A stretch of DNA of 64,000 nucleotides from JAEMQF01 sp963850525 (GTDB lineage Bacteria > Pseudomonadota > Gammaproteobacteria > Burkholderiales > Burkholderiaceae_C), in NCBI GenBank assembly GCA_963850525.1, contig CAWKLQ010000001.1:744001-808000 (forward strand), in the 5' to 3' direction. The translations under genes and the position numbers were made by a program. Within the stretch, counting starts at the first letter, position 1. Each line of letters starts with the position of its first letter. Below are positions 35,959 through 44,603 of this stretch, piece by piece. Below the pieces are notes generated by a model. It saw nothing but the letters and a program-made list of their open reading frames with translations. It made no database searches and was not told the DNA's origin.

Positions 35959-36816
35959 TCATGGCCTGCGTTCGCAACTGGGCAACCGGGAACGAACGAA
36001 GGACACGTTGTCGAGCGCTGCCAAGGTGCCGGCCGCTTGCTGCACCACCAGCCGGTCGCCGCGCAACTCGAACTGAATCTCGCCAGCGCCACCCACGCTG
36101 CGCGCTTGCAGCATCGACGCGTCGATGCGGCCCTGAAAGCCCTCGATGTCGGGCACCCCGCCCAGGCGCGCAGTGACGCGATGAAAGTCCTGCACGATGC
36201 GCAATGCGCCGCCGCGCACCCGACCCTGGCCGCACCACAGCCCGTGCACGCGCCCCGGCACCACCCACAGGTGCACACGGCTCGACTTTTCCAGACCGAC
36301 CGCCTTGTCGGGAACCGGAATCGTCAGCGTGCGCTCGGGTGGCCAATCGCCCATGTCCCAGTCGTGCGAGACGATGCGCGTGCCGGGCTCCAGGCTCAGC
36401 AGCAAGGGGCGCAGCTGCAGATTCACCTCGGGCAGCAGGTACATCGTAATCACGGTGGCTGCGCTCAGGTCGGTCTTGAACAAGTCCTGCTCGCGAAACT
36501 CGACGCGGCCCTCCACACCGACGCGCTTGGCATTGACGCGGCTCAGCTGCACCAGGTCGGGAACGATTTCCACGCCCAGGCCGCGCGCGCCGAATTCCTT
36601 CGCCGCGAGGATGACGATGCGGCCGTCGCCCGAGCCGAGGTCGATCACGTGGTCGTTCGGGCCGACGCCGGCGATTTCAAGCATCGTCAGTGCAACCCGG
36701 TCGGGCGTTGTGATGAAGGGCACGTCTTCCGCCGCAGCAACGCCGCCGGCGTGGCCGACAAGCAGGGCCAAGAACAAGACCCCGCCGATGCGGCGCAATC
36801 TGCGCGCCAGGCTCAC
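35959..36816 (-). CDS. Exported class I SAM-dependent methyltransferase-like protein
   Basis: About 285 residues starting at a GTG that overlaps the dusA stop (GTGA). The start region VSLARRLRRIGGVLFLALLVGHAGGVAAAED is a clear signal peptide. The mature part has a Rossmann methyltransferase fold with motif I DLGSGDGRIVILAAKEFG and LGVEIVPDLVQLSRVNAKR, and a C-terminal region predicted to be beta-rich. SAM is cytosolic, so an exported SAM-fold protein is odd; similar proteins are widespread but uncharacterised. A longer frame reaching back through dusA was rejected. Confidence 0.75.
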   Translation of the reverse strand: MSLARRLRRIGGVLFLALLVGHAGGVAAAEDVPFITTPDRVALTMLEIAGVGPNDHVIDLGSGDGRIVILAAKEFGARGLGVEIVPDLVQLSRVNAKRVGVEGRVEFREQDLFKTDLSAATVITMYLLPEVNLQLRPLLLSLEPGTRIVSHDWDMGDWPPERTLTIPVPDKAVGLEKSSRVHLWVVPGRVHGLWCGQGRVRGGALRIVQDFHRVTARLGGVPDIEGFQGRIDASMLQARSVGGAGEIQFELRGDRLVVQQAAGTLAALDNVSFVRSRLPSCERRP

Positions 36817-37808
36817 AGCGAATCCTCCACGACTTCGGGGCGTTGCGCGAGTTGCCAGACGCGCCGCGGCGCCTCGAATTTCAAACGATGATCGCTCCAC
36901 ACCTGGCGCCAGCGGCGCGCGCCGGGCGTGCCGTTCCACAGGCCCAGCATGTGGCGCGCCGCGTGCGGCCAGGGCACGCCTTGCGTCGCCAAGGTTTCCA
37001 TGTACTGAACCATTTGCAACTCGATCTCCCCCCGGTGAATCTGGCGCGGCGCGGCGCCGAAGAACTCGCTGTCCCAGGCAGCGAGGCCCCACGGATGATG
37101 GTAAGCCTCGCGGCCGAGCATCACGCCGTCCACCCGCTGCAGTTGCGCTGCGATGTCCGCCGGCCGGGTGAGGCCGCCGTTGCTCACAAACGTGAGGTCC
37201 GGAAAGTCGCTCTTCAGGCGATGCACGACATCGTGGCGCAACGGCGGCACTTCGCGATTTTCCTTGGGGCTGAGGCCGTGCAGCCAGGCATTGCGCGCGT
37301 GCACGATGAACACGTTGCAGCCGGCGTGCGCGACGGCGCCGACGAAGTCGCGCACGAAATCGTAGCTCTCGGTGCGGTCGATGCCGATGCGGTGTTTCAC
37401 CGACACCGGCAGCGCCACGGCGTCAAGCATCGCCTTCACGCAATCGGCCACGAGCGCAGGCTCGGCCATCAGGCACGCGCCGAACGAACCACGCTGCACA
37501 CGCGGGCTCGGGCAACCGCAGTTCAGGTTGATTTCGTCATAGCCCCAGCGCTCGCCGAGTTTCGCGCACGCCGCCAGATCGGCGGGCTCGCTGCCACCGA
37601 GTTGCAGCGCCACCGGGTGCTCTTCGCCATTGAAGTCGAGATGACGCGGCACATCGCCGTGCAACAGCGCACCCGTCGTCACCATCTCGGTGTAGAGGCG
37701 CGCGCGGCGCGTCAGCAGGCGATGGAAGAAGCGGCAGTGCCGATCGGTCCAGTCCATCATCGGCGCAACGCACAGACGCCATGGGCTACCTTGTTGAATT
37801 GATTGCAC
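36813..37808 (-). CDS. dusA: tRNA-dihydrouridine(20/20a) synthase DusA
   Basis: 331-residue FMN enzyme reducing uridine in the tRNA D-loop. Motifs: CVAPMMDWTDRHCRFFHRLLTRRARLYTEMVTTGALLHGD at the N-terminus, catalytic Cys in INLNCGCPSPRVQ, FMN-site GGLTRPADI and GVMLGREAYHHPW. The DusA subtype is indicated by MMDWTDRH and the C-terminal RHMLGLWNG segment. First gene of a two-gene transcript with the exported methyltransferase. Confidence 0.95.
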   Translation of the reverse strand: MQSIQQGSPWRLCVAPMMDWTDRHCRFFHRLLTRRARLYTEMVTTGALLHGDVPRHLDFNGEEHPVALQLGGSEPADLAACAKLGERWGYDEINLNCGCPSPRVQRGSFGACLMAEPALVADCVKAMLDAVALPVSVKHRIGIDRTESYDFVRDFVGAVAHAGCNVFIVHARNAWLHGLSPKENREVPPLRHDVVHRLKSDFPDLTFVSNGGLTRPADIAAQLQRVDGVMLGREAYHHPWGLAAWDSEFFGAAPRQIHRGEIELQMVQYMETLATQGVPWPHAARHMLGLWNGTPGARRWRQVWSDHRLKFEAPRRVWQLAQRPEVVEDSL

Positions 37809-38258
37809 AAATTCTCTCGTTGTCTGCCCACCCCGGGGTGGGACCGACCAGATGAAAGCACGGCTGTATGCAAGCCGATTCGTGCATGGTAATCAATGAC
37901 TTGCGAGAGATGATCCTGCGACGGGGACGCCGACGCAACGCCGGTTTCCGGCTTTGCACGCGGGCCCAGTGCTGCGGATTCGCTACGGCCATCAAGCTCG
38001 ACTGCTACATCACCGGCCCCACCCTTCGCCCTTAGTTAGCCGTCAAGTGTGCGAGCTTGCGCCGCGCCCGGCTCCGGCGGTACGCCTGCTTCTGGGCAGT
38101 TCGATCGCCATGGCGTCGGACTCTTCCCGACCCATAGCGGTACTACAGGCCGCGCGATTCGGTTCCAAAAAGCCGCCGTTCAACGGCGAGGACCGGGCGG
38201 ACGAGCGTGCAGGCCCGCCGGCCGTGGCACCAGTGCAGCCAGCCGCTGCATGAACTGC

Positions 38259-38360
38259 CGTCTGCTTGGCACGCGCGAGCAACGCATCGGCGTAGGCCGA
38301 AGCAGTGAACTCGCCGCGCTGCAAGGCGACTGCGGCTTCGCTGAGCGTGAGCACCGTCAG
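38259..38360 (-). pseudogene. Amidase N-terminal remnant
   Basis: On the minus strand, LTVLTLSEAAVALQRGEFTA followed by SAYADALLARAKQ closely resembles the first about 35 residues of amidase-signature enzymes (leucine-rich start, L-R-G-E, then LLARA). No Gly/Ser-rich amidase core follows; the sequence becomes Ala/Gly/Arg noise. The rest of the 800-bp gap between dusA and the acetamidase gene (37809-38608) shows no recognised gene, RNA or repeat. Confidence 0.5.
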
Positions 38361-38608
38361 AATCCATAGGTCTTCTCGAGTTGTCCAAACAGTATGCACA
38401 GCCCCGGGAAACGCCGGCAATCGGGGATTTCGTGCCAGCCTTGTTGCGTAGCCAGCGACTGCGCTGGTAAGCCCTGATGCGCCGGCTGGGGGGCAAACTC
38501 AGAATCAATCGGGCATGGGCCTTGCGGGCATGAGGCGGTTGCCGGAACCCACCATGCGTTGTCGTCGTCGACGGCAAACCATCCACTCCGGCACTAACGG
38601 AGACTCCA

Positions 38609-40087
38609 ATGACGACGTGCAATCACCCCTATCACTCACGCTGCGAGTTCTGCGACCCCAAAGGCCGCATGAACGTTGCAGTCGACGGCAACGGCGACCC
38701 GCAAGCCTTGCGGCCTGACGCCGACAACCCCTCGCGGCGCGGCATGCTGCGCGGCGCCGTGGCCACCGGCGTGGGCGCATTGGCCAGCGCCGGCTGGGTG
38801 GGCAACAGCATGGCGCGCGGCGAAGGCGGCAAGCTCGGCTTGCGCAATCACTACTATGTTCCGGCCACCGACAAGACGGTGCACTGGGGCTACTTCAGCA
38901 AGAGCCTGAAGCCGCAAGTCGAAGTCGAGTCGGGCGACTTCGTCACCATCGAGACGCTGACGCACCATGCGGGTGACGACTTCGAGCGCATGATCAAGGG
39001 CGACCCGGGCGCCGAGTCGGTGTTCTTCTGGGACAAGTCGCGCAAGGGCGTGAACCGGCGCGGCGCGGGCCCGATGAACGGCAAATTGGGTGCAGGCGAC
39101 GGCCAAGGCGTGCACATCTGCACCGGACCGGTGTACGTGAAGGGTGCGGAAGAAGGCGACATCCTCGAAGTGCGCATCGTCGACGTCACGCCGCGTCCGT
39201 CGGCAAACCCGACGCACGCCGGCAGGAGCTTCGGCAGCAACGCGGCGGCGTGGTGGGGTTTCCACTACAACGACCTGATCACCGAGCCGAAGAAGCGCGA
39301 AGTCATCACGATCTACCAGATCGACGCGCGCGAAGACAAGAACTGGGCGCAGGCGGTCTACAACTTCCAGTGGACACCGCAGACCGATCCGAACGGAATC
39401 GTGCACGCGACGATCGACTACCCCGGCGTCGTTGTGAACCACGCCACCGTCAAGGAGAACCACGGCATCCTGAAAAACGTGCGCGTTCCGGTGCGTCCGC
39501 ACTTCGGCGTAACGGGCGTCGCACCCAAAGAAGCAGACATGGTGAACTCGATCCCGCCCAGCTACACCGGCGGCAACATCGACAACTGGCGCATCGGCAA
39601 GGGCGCGACGATGTACTACCCGGTGGCGGTGAAAGGTGCGCTGTTCTCGGCGGGCGATCCGCACGCGGCGCAGGGCGACTCGGAACTGTGCGGCACGGCG
39701 ATCGAATGTTCGCTGACCGGGACGTTCCAGTTCATCCTGCACAAGAAGGCGTCGCTTGCCGGCACGTCGCTCGAAAAGCTCGACTATCCGCTGCTCGAAA
39801 CGCAAGACGAATGGGTGCTGCACGGTTTCAGCTTCGCCAACTACCTCGCCGAACTCGGCGCGACGGCGCAGAACGACATCTACGGCAAGTCGTCGATCGA
39901 CCTGGCGCTGAAAGATGCGTTCCGCAAGTCGCGCCGCTTCCTGATGGAGACGAAGAAGCTCACCGAAGACGAAGCAATCTCGCTCTTGTCCGTCGGTGTG
40001 GACTTCGGCGTGACGCAGGTCGTGGACGGCAACTGGGGCGTGCACGCGGTCATCAAGAAGGCACTGTTCTCGGGCGGATCTATGTAA
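38609..40087 (+). CDS. Acetamidase/formamidase family protein with Tat-like signal
   Basis: 492 residues of the FmdA/AmdA family, which hydrolyses formamide, acetamide or related short amides to ammonia and an acid. Core motifs include VHWGYFSKSLKPQVEVESGD, METLTHHAG-like ETLTHHAGDDFERM, HICTGPVYVKGAEEGDILEVRI and DPHAAQGDSELCGTAIE. The N-terminus is unusual: a Cys/His-rich lead (CNHPYHSRCEFC) and then SRRGMLRGAVATGVGALASAGW, a twin-arginine signal, implying folded export to the periplasm. Most family members are cytosolic. A GGAGA ribosome site lies just upstream. No amide transporter is adjacent. Confidence 0.88.
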   Translation: MTTCNHPYHSRCEFCDPKGRMNVAVDGNGDPQALRPDADNPSRRGMLRGAVATGVGALASAGWVGNSMARGEGGKLGLRNHYYVPATDKTVHWGYFSKSLKPQVEVESGDFVTIETLTHHAGDDFERMIKGDPGAESVFFWDKSRKGVNRRGAGPMNGKLGAGDGQGVHICTGPVYVKGAEEGDILEVRIVDVTPRPSANPTHAGRSFGSNAAAWWGFHYNDLITEPKKREVITIYQIDAREDKNWAQAVYNFQWTPQTDPNGIVHATIDYPGVVVNHATVKENHGILKNVRVPVRPHFGVTGVAPKEADMVNSIPPSYTGGNIDNWRIGKGATMYYPVAVKGALFSAGDPHAAQGDSELCGTAIECSLTGTFQFILHKKASLAGTSLEKLDYPLLETQDEWVLHGFSFANYLAELGATAQNDIYGKSSIDLALKDAFRKSRRFLMETKKLTEDEAISLLSVGVDFGVTQVVDGNWGVHAVIKKALFSGGSM

Positions 40088-40142
40088 TTTCGCGTCCGTG
40101 TCGGGGCGCTGGACCGCTCGAACGGCGACGAGTTGATCGCGC

Positions 40143-40376
40143 TCAGGCCACTTGCAGCGACATCTGCTCGCGCGCCTGAGCCCTCGGCGGCGCACCGACC
40201 TGCAGACCCAGGTGCGTGAGGATCTTCTCGATCACCGGCTGCTCCAGAATCGCCCCGATGCTCTGCAGCTCGCCGCCGCAGTTCGGGCAGTGCTCCAGGT
40301 CCAGCTCAAAGACGCGCTTGAGCAGCCGGGCCCAGCTCATTAACTGACTTGCTCCAAACCGGCCCTCCACCAGCAC
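40143..40376 (-). pseudogene. IS91-type transposase C-terminal remnant
   Basis: The 77-residue frame (SWARLLKRVFELDLEHCPNCGGELQSIGAILEQPVIEKILTHLGL) is the characteristic C-terminal end of IS91-family transposases, including the CPNCGG metal-binding pair. The remaining about 300 N-terminal residues of a full transposase are absent. The flanking stretches 40088-40142 and 40377-40503 show no gene. Indicates a past rolling-circle element next to the toxin-antitoxin pair. Confidence 0.8.
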
Positions 40377-40503
40377 CCGCTCCTGGCCGTCAAGAGCCCG
40401 CCACGAAGCGCGGCTTCACGGCGGCGCAAGCAAGTGATGTTCGGTGTGGAAATCGGTGCACATCTCTCGCCAGGCGCCGCCCGGCCATGCACGACGCCGG
40501 AAG

Positions 40504-41037
40504 TCAGCGTGGGGCGAACAGTCGCGCATCCCAGACCACCGGCTCGGGCCGACCCAAGACGATGCCGCTGAAGTCGGGATGCCGTGGGTTGATGAGAACG
40601 TTCCCTTCCCTGCGCGCCACGACCGAAGGCACAACCAGTACCGCCGTTCGCAGCTCGCGAATCCATGCGTCACCAAAGGCTCGGGCCACGCGCAGGTCTG
40701 CATGCTCCCAACCGACGGGCAGGCCGCTCTCATCGTGTCGCTCGACTGTGACCGCCGCTGCGATGACGATCTCGACCGCGACATGAGTGCGCGGCACCCG
40801 TCCGATGCCGGCGTGGGCCAGACATTCCAGCATCGCACCCGCATAGGAGCGGCTGGCATAGATAACCCCGAGGCCCGGTGAATTCCACCGACCCCCAATA
40901 AGCGAAGCACCCACTGGGCTGAACGGGTCGAATCGGCCGTCAGCGATACGCCACGCCTGCCAGGCCTCCGTCTGCGCGGGTTTGCCGGTCAGCGCCTTCG
41001 ATGTCGCTCTGATCGGATTACTACGCCGCGACGCCAT
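40504..41037 (-). CDS. RES-domain toxin
   Basis: 177 residues of the RES family, NAD-degrading toxins of type II toxin-antitoxin modules. Conserved Arg in AWRIAD, GGRWNSPGLGVIYAS, the Glu of MLECLAH and the late NPRHPDF-S segment match the family's R-E-S residues. Its start overlaps the antitoxin frame by 17 bp, the usual antitoxin-first order. Sits beside an IS91 remnant and other broken genes. Confidence 0.9.
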   Translation of the reverse strand: MASRRSNPIRATSKALTGKPAQTEAWQAWRIADGRFDPFSPVGASLIGGRWNSPGLGVIYASRSYAGAMLECLAHAGIGRVPRTHVAVEIVIAAAVTVERHDESGLPVGWEHADLRVARAFGDAWIRELRTAVLVVPSVVARREGNVLINPRHPDFSGIVLGRPEPVVWDARLFAPR

Positions 41038-41455
41038 GGAACAGCGACCAGAGCAGGTTCTCGACGCGGCGCGCTCCCAGCTCGGTCAGGGCCACCTCAA
41101 TCGGTCGCTTGCCCCCCAGCATGGCGTGGCCGGTGGACAGGAACGCCCGCGCGTCATCAACGCTGTCCCACACATGCTCCGCGGTAGCGATCACACGCGC
41201 GAGACGTTCCACCCGCTCACTTTCCTGGGGCTTCAAGTCCTCGCCGCGCCGGTGGAAGGTCGCCGACGGGATGACCCGCTGCATCAAGGCCGCCGCGTCG
41301 GGCGAAGCGCCGTACACATGGCGCACCACGGCGCCAAGTGACGCCTTGGGCAGGCCGGCTTCGACCTGTCGATCCAACTGCTCGATAGACGTGACTTTGC
41401 TTCGCAAGCCCAGGACCTGGGCGATCTTGCTCGGTTCGACGACGGCTGCGTACAT
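41021..41455 (-). CDS. Xre/MbcA/ParS-type antitoxin (DUF2384)
   Basis: About 144 residues from the ATG at 41455 (MYAAVVEPSK); an ATG 15 bp upstream gives 149. Contains the helical Xre-like N-terminal region and the C-terminal MbcA/ParS domain (ERLARVIATAEHVWDSVDDARAFLSTGHAMLGGKRPIEVALTELGARRVENLL), where antitoxins bind the RES toxin. The promoter region at 41460-41510 includes AT-rich sequence (ATTTCATTTTATCATC) probably used for autoregulation. Confidence 0.9.
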   Translation of the reverse strand: MYAAVVEPSKIAQVLGLRSKVTSIEQLDRQVEAGLPKASLGAVVRHVYGASPDAAALMQRVIPSATFHRRGEDLKPQESERVERLARVIATAEHVWDSVDDARAFLSTGHAMLGGKRPIEVALTELGARRVENLLWSLFHGVAA

Positions 41456-41684
41456 GCGACGTACTCCCAATTGATAGATTTCATTTTATCATCTGAATGA
41501 CACGCTGTGGCGCGACGGCCGGGATCGAGCATGGCATCGTCGGTCCAACCGGCCCCGGGGTGGAACCGCTCCTTGCCTGCGAGAATTCTTGTCTCGATGA
41601 CGCGCGGTGGGCGCTGCTGCAGAGTCGATGAGAACCCCACAGCGCAACACCGGCGCCCGGCTGCCGCAACAACGCAACGAAACA

Positions 41685-41855
41685 ATGGCTGAATCAATCA
41701 TTCCTCACGTTGATCGCAGACACGGCGCCGAGCGCAACATCGTTGTCATGGGCGTTTGCGACTGCGGCAAGAGCACGGTGGGGCAGTTGATTGCTCGTGC
41801 GCGCGGGCTCGAATACCTCGAGGGCGACTTGTCAGGCCGCGCTTGCGTGGCGTGA
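41685..41855 (+). pseudogene. Gluconokinase N-terminal fragment
   Basis: 56-codon frame encoding RNIVVMGVCDCGKSTVGQLIARARGLEYLEGD, the P-loop start of gluconate kinase (GntK), then a frame of only eight further residues before a stop. A full GntK has about 170 residues, so about two thirds are missing. The P-loop reads GVCDCGKST where family members have GVSGCGKST. The VWA gene follows 12 bp later. Probably a deletion scar. Confidence 0.75.
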
Positions 41856-41867
41856 CCGCCTGCGCCG

Positions 41868-42920
41868 ATGAACTTCCTGTGGCCTGCGAACCTGTGGTTG
41901 CTGTTGGCGCTGCTCGTGCTGCCGGCGCTGTACCTGTGGTTGCTGCGTCGGCCGGGCAGGCCGGCGCTGCAGTTGAGCAGCCTGGGTATCGTTCGCGACG
42001 CAATGCAGCGCACTTGGCGGCGCCACGTTCCCGCGGTCCTGCTCTGGCTGGCCCTGGGCGTGTTGCTGTTGGCCGCGGCACGCCCGAGCGCACCGGTGAC
42101 GCTGCCCTGGGCGCGCTCGACAATCCTGCTGGCGATGGATGTGTCGCGCAGCATGCGCGTGCAGGACGTCAAGCCCACGCGCATGGTCGCGGCGCAGGAG
42201 GCAGCCAAGGCGTTCCTGCGCGAGGTGCCCGGCTACATTGACGTGGGCCTGGTCACTTTCGCCGGCACCGCCCTGGTGGCGCAGCAGGCCACGCTCGATC
42301 GCACCTCGCTCGTCAGCGCCATCGACGCCATCCAGATGCAGTACGGCACCGCCATCGGCAGCGCCATCGTGCTCTGTCTGGCCGAACTGTTCCCGGACCA
42401 CGGAATCGACCTGGGCGAGATGACGTTCGGCGCGCGGCTCAAGGGGCGCGGATCGAACGAAACGGTCGCGAAGGGTGATCAACGGAAAACGCCACCGAAG
42501 CAGATCACGCCGGTGGCGCCAGGCTCGTACGACGGTGCGGCGATCATCCTGCTGAGCGACGGCCGCCGCACCACGGGGGTCGAAACGCTGCTCGCCGCGA
42601 AGATGGCCGCCGACCGGGGCGTGCAGATCCACGTGGTGGGCCTGGGCACGCCGGACGGGCATCTGGCGATGGGCGAAGGCGCGTCGATGTATCTGCAACT
42701 TGATGAGCCGACGCTGCGCGAAGTGGCACGAATGACCGGCGGTGAGTACCACCAGGCCGGCACTGCCGAGGCTCTGCGCGGCATCTACCAGAACCTCGGC
42801 TCACGCCTGCAGATCCAGACGCGCGAAACCGAGCTGACGGGAATCCTGGCGTTGCTCGCGGCGCTGCTGACTGTGGCCGCGGCAGCGGTCGCTGTCGTGT
42901 GGTTCGGGCGGATCGCATGA
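41868..42920 (+). CDS. BatA-like VWA-domain membrane protein
   Basis: 350 residues. N-terminal hydrophobic region (residues 4-26, then about 55-72) as in BatA proteins, a von Willebrand A domain from about 85 to 315 with an intact metal site (Asp91-x-Ser93-x-Ser95 in LLAMDVSRSM; AIILLSDGRRTTG), and a final membrane helix (ILALLAALLTVAAAAVAVVWF). Such proteins usually work with a MoxR ATPase and a DUF58 protein, but neither is in the window. Here it follows a truncated gluconokinase and faces dadA. Confidence 0.88.
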   Translation: MNFLWPANLWLLLALLVLPALYLWLLRRPGRPALQLSSLGIVRDAMQRTWRRHVPAVLLWLALGVLLLAAARPSAPVTLPWARSTILLAMDVSRSMRVQDVKPTRMVAAQEAAKAFLREVPGYIDVGLVTFAGTALVAQQATLDRTSLVSAIDAIQMQYGTAIGSAIVLCLAELFPDHGIDLGEMTFGARLKGRGSNETVAKGDQRKTPPKQITPVAPGSYDGAAIILLSDGRRTTGVETLLAAKMAADRGVQIHVVGLGTPDGHLAMGEGASMYLQLDEPTLREVARMTGGEYHQAGTAEALRGIYQNLGSRLQIQTRETELTGILALLAALLTVAAAAVAVVWFGRIA

Positions 42921-43041
42921 ACCGGGAATCAGCCGGTCACCGCTTTGACCGACGCGCGAAAGGGCACTCGCGAAACCCGTGAGGCCGAACTCGGCGGTTC
43001 CGTCGACGCCACCGCGCGCGGCCCAACGGCCAGCCTGCGGC

Positions 43042-44334
43042 TCAGCGCCTGCCGCCGCTGAACGCGAAGTCCACCTCGGGCGTCAATCCGCTGACGATGC
43101 GCGCGATGCTCTTGCCCGAGCCGCACGAATGCGTCCAGCCCAGCGTACCGTGCCCGGTGTTGAGGAACAGGTTGGGCAGCTTGCTGCGGCCGACGATCGG
43201 CACGTTGCTTGGCGTGGCCGGGCGCAGGCCGGTCCAGAACTGGGCCTGGCTCGCGTCTCCGGCGCCGGGGAAGAGTTGCTCGACGCGCTTCACGATCGCT
43301 TCGCAGCGCACGCGGTTCAGGTCGCGGTCGTAGCCGTTCAGCTCGGCCGTGCCGGCGATGCGCAGGCGGTCGCTGCCCGGTTGGCCTGCCGCTGGCTGCG
43401 TCGTCAAGCGCGAGAACACGAGCTTGTATTCGTCGTCGGTCAGCGAGACCTGGTGCGCCATTGCGGCGTCCTTCACCGGCATCGTCACCGAGTAGCCTTT
43501 GGCGGGGTAGATCGGCAGATGGATGCCCAATGGCGCCGCGTAGATCGGCGACAGGCTGCCCATCGCCAGCACGTAGGCGTCGGCGCGCAGGCGCTGGAAG
43601 CGGCCCTCGCTGTCGGTGGCTTCCACATGGTCGATCGCGCCGCCGGCTTCGCGCAGCGCGGTCACAGTGTGGCTCAGCAGGAACTGCACGCCGTCCATCT
43701 CGCAGCGCTTCACGAGTTCGCGCGCGAAGCGGTTCGCGTCGCCCGATTCGTCCTCCGCCGTGTAGGTGGCGCCGGCGAGTTGCGGGCGAATGTGGCGCAG
43801 CGCGGGCTCGAGCTTCACCGCTTCGTCGGCCGAAATCACGCGCCGGTCGCAGCCGAGCGCGCGCATTTGCGCGGCCGGGGCTTCGGCGCCGTCGAACTCT
43901 TTTTCGCTCGTGTAGAAATGCAGGATGCCCTGCGTGCGCTCGTCGTAGGCGATGCCGATGTCGCGCCGCAGTTGCTGCAGCGTGTCGCGGCTGTAGGTGC
44001 CCAGGCGCACGATCTGCTCGATGTTGTAGCGCGTGCGCGCGGGCGTGCACTCGCGCAGGAACTGCAGGCCCCAGAGCCACTGGCGCATGTCGGCGCGGAT
44101 GCGGAACAAGAGCGGCGCGTCTTCTTTACCGAGCCACTTCAGCACTTTCAGCGGCGCGCCCGGGTTCGCCCACGGCTCGGCGTGGCTCACCGAGATCTGG
44201 CCGCCGTTGGCGAAGCTGGTTTCCGCCGCCGGCGAGGCCTGGCGATCCACGACGCTCACGTCGTGGCCCTGCTGGCGCAGGAAATAGGCCGAAGTGACGC
44301 CGAGCAGGCCGGCGCCGAGAACGATGACTTTCAT
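43042..44334 (-). CDS. dadA: D-amino acid dehydrogenase DadA
   Basis: 430-residue membrane-associated FAD enzyme that oxidises D-amino acids (D-alanine and often others) to keto acids, passing electrons to quinones. FAD motif VIVLGAGLLGVTSAYFL, family block DRQASPAAETSFANGGQISVSHAEPWANP, and C-terminal GHGTLGWTHSCGSGK are all canonical. ATG at 44334 chosen for the family start MKVIVLG; five more codons are possible. Its leader carries a tandem glycine riboswitch, which suggests that glycine turnover is a physiological role. No alanine racemase gene adjoins. Confidence 0.95.
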   Translation of the reverse strand: MKVIVLGAGLLGVTSAYFLRQQGHDVSVVDRQASPAAETSFANGGQISVSHAEPWANPGAPLKVLKWLGKEDAPLLFRIRADMRQWLWGLQFLRECTPARTRYNIEQIVRLGTYSRDTLQQLRRDIGIAYDERTQGILHFYTSEKEFDGAEAPAAQMRALGCDRRVISADEAVKLEPALRHIRPQLAGATYTAEDESGDANRFARELVKRCEMDGVQFLLSHTVTALREAGGAIDHVEATDSEGRFQRLRADAYVLAMGSLSPIYAAPLGIHLPIYPAKGYSVTMPVKDAAMAHQVSLTDDEYKLVFSRLTTQPAAGQPGSDRLRIAGTAELNGYDRDLNRVRCEAIVKRVEQLFPGAGDASQAQFWTGLRPATPSNVPIVGRSKLPNLFLNTGHGTLGWTHSCGSGKSIARIVSGLTPEVDFAFSGGRR

Positions 44335-44399
44335 GAGAGAGGTCTCCAAAGACGGATGGCGCGAACGACGAGAGGTGAACGTCGTTCGATTGCCGCTCC

Positions 44400-44576
44400 C
44401 CCTGTCCTCGGTACCTGAGAGATTCAGCGCGGGCTTGCGGCCCGGGCCTTGCTCCTTCGGTGCTTCACGCGCGTGAAGACTCTCCAGACGGCGTTTGTGA
44501 TGTGCAGTACGGAACCTGAGCGTGCATGGGAGTTTGCGCCTTCGGTGGCCCCGGCTCTTGACGGGGCGCTCTCCTG
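44400..44576 (-). promoter_or_regulatory. Tandem glycine riboswitch upstream of dadA
   Basis: Read on the minus strand, two successive aptamers are visible. The first has GGAGAGCGCC, then CACCGAAGGCGCAAAC, then CTCAGGTTCCG. The second begins GGAGAGTCTTCACGCGC, with CACCGAAGGAGCAAGG and ends ATCTCTCAGGTACCGAGGACAGGG. These are the conserved cores of glycine aptamers, in the usual two-aptamer array with a short linker. It ends about 66 nt before the dadA ATG. The expression platform was not worked out. Confidence 0.92.
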
Positions 44577-44603
44577 CGAGGTCGGGATCTTATCTTGTCG
44601 GAG

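Noticed and set aside
37809..38608. Possible tRNA or small RNA in the 800-bp gap after dusA
   Set aside because: No cloverleaf, promoter-terminator pair or known RNA core was seen; only the amidase-like fragment stood out.
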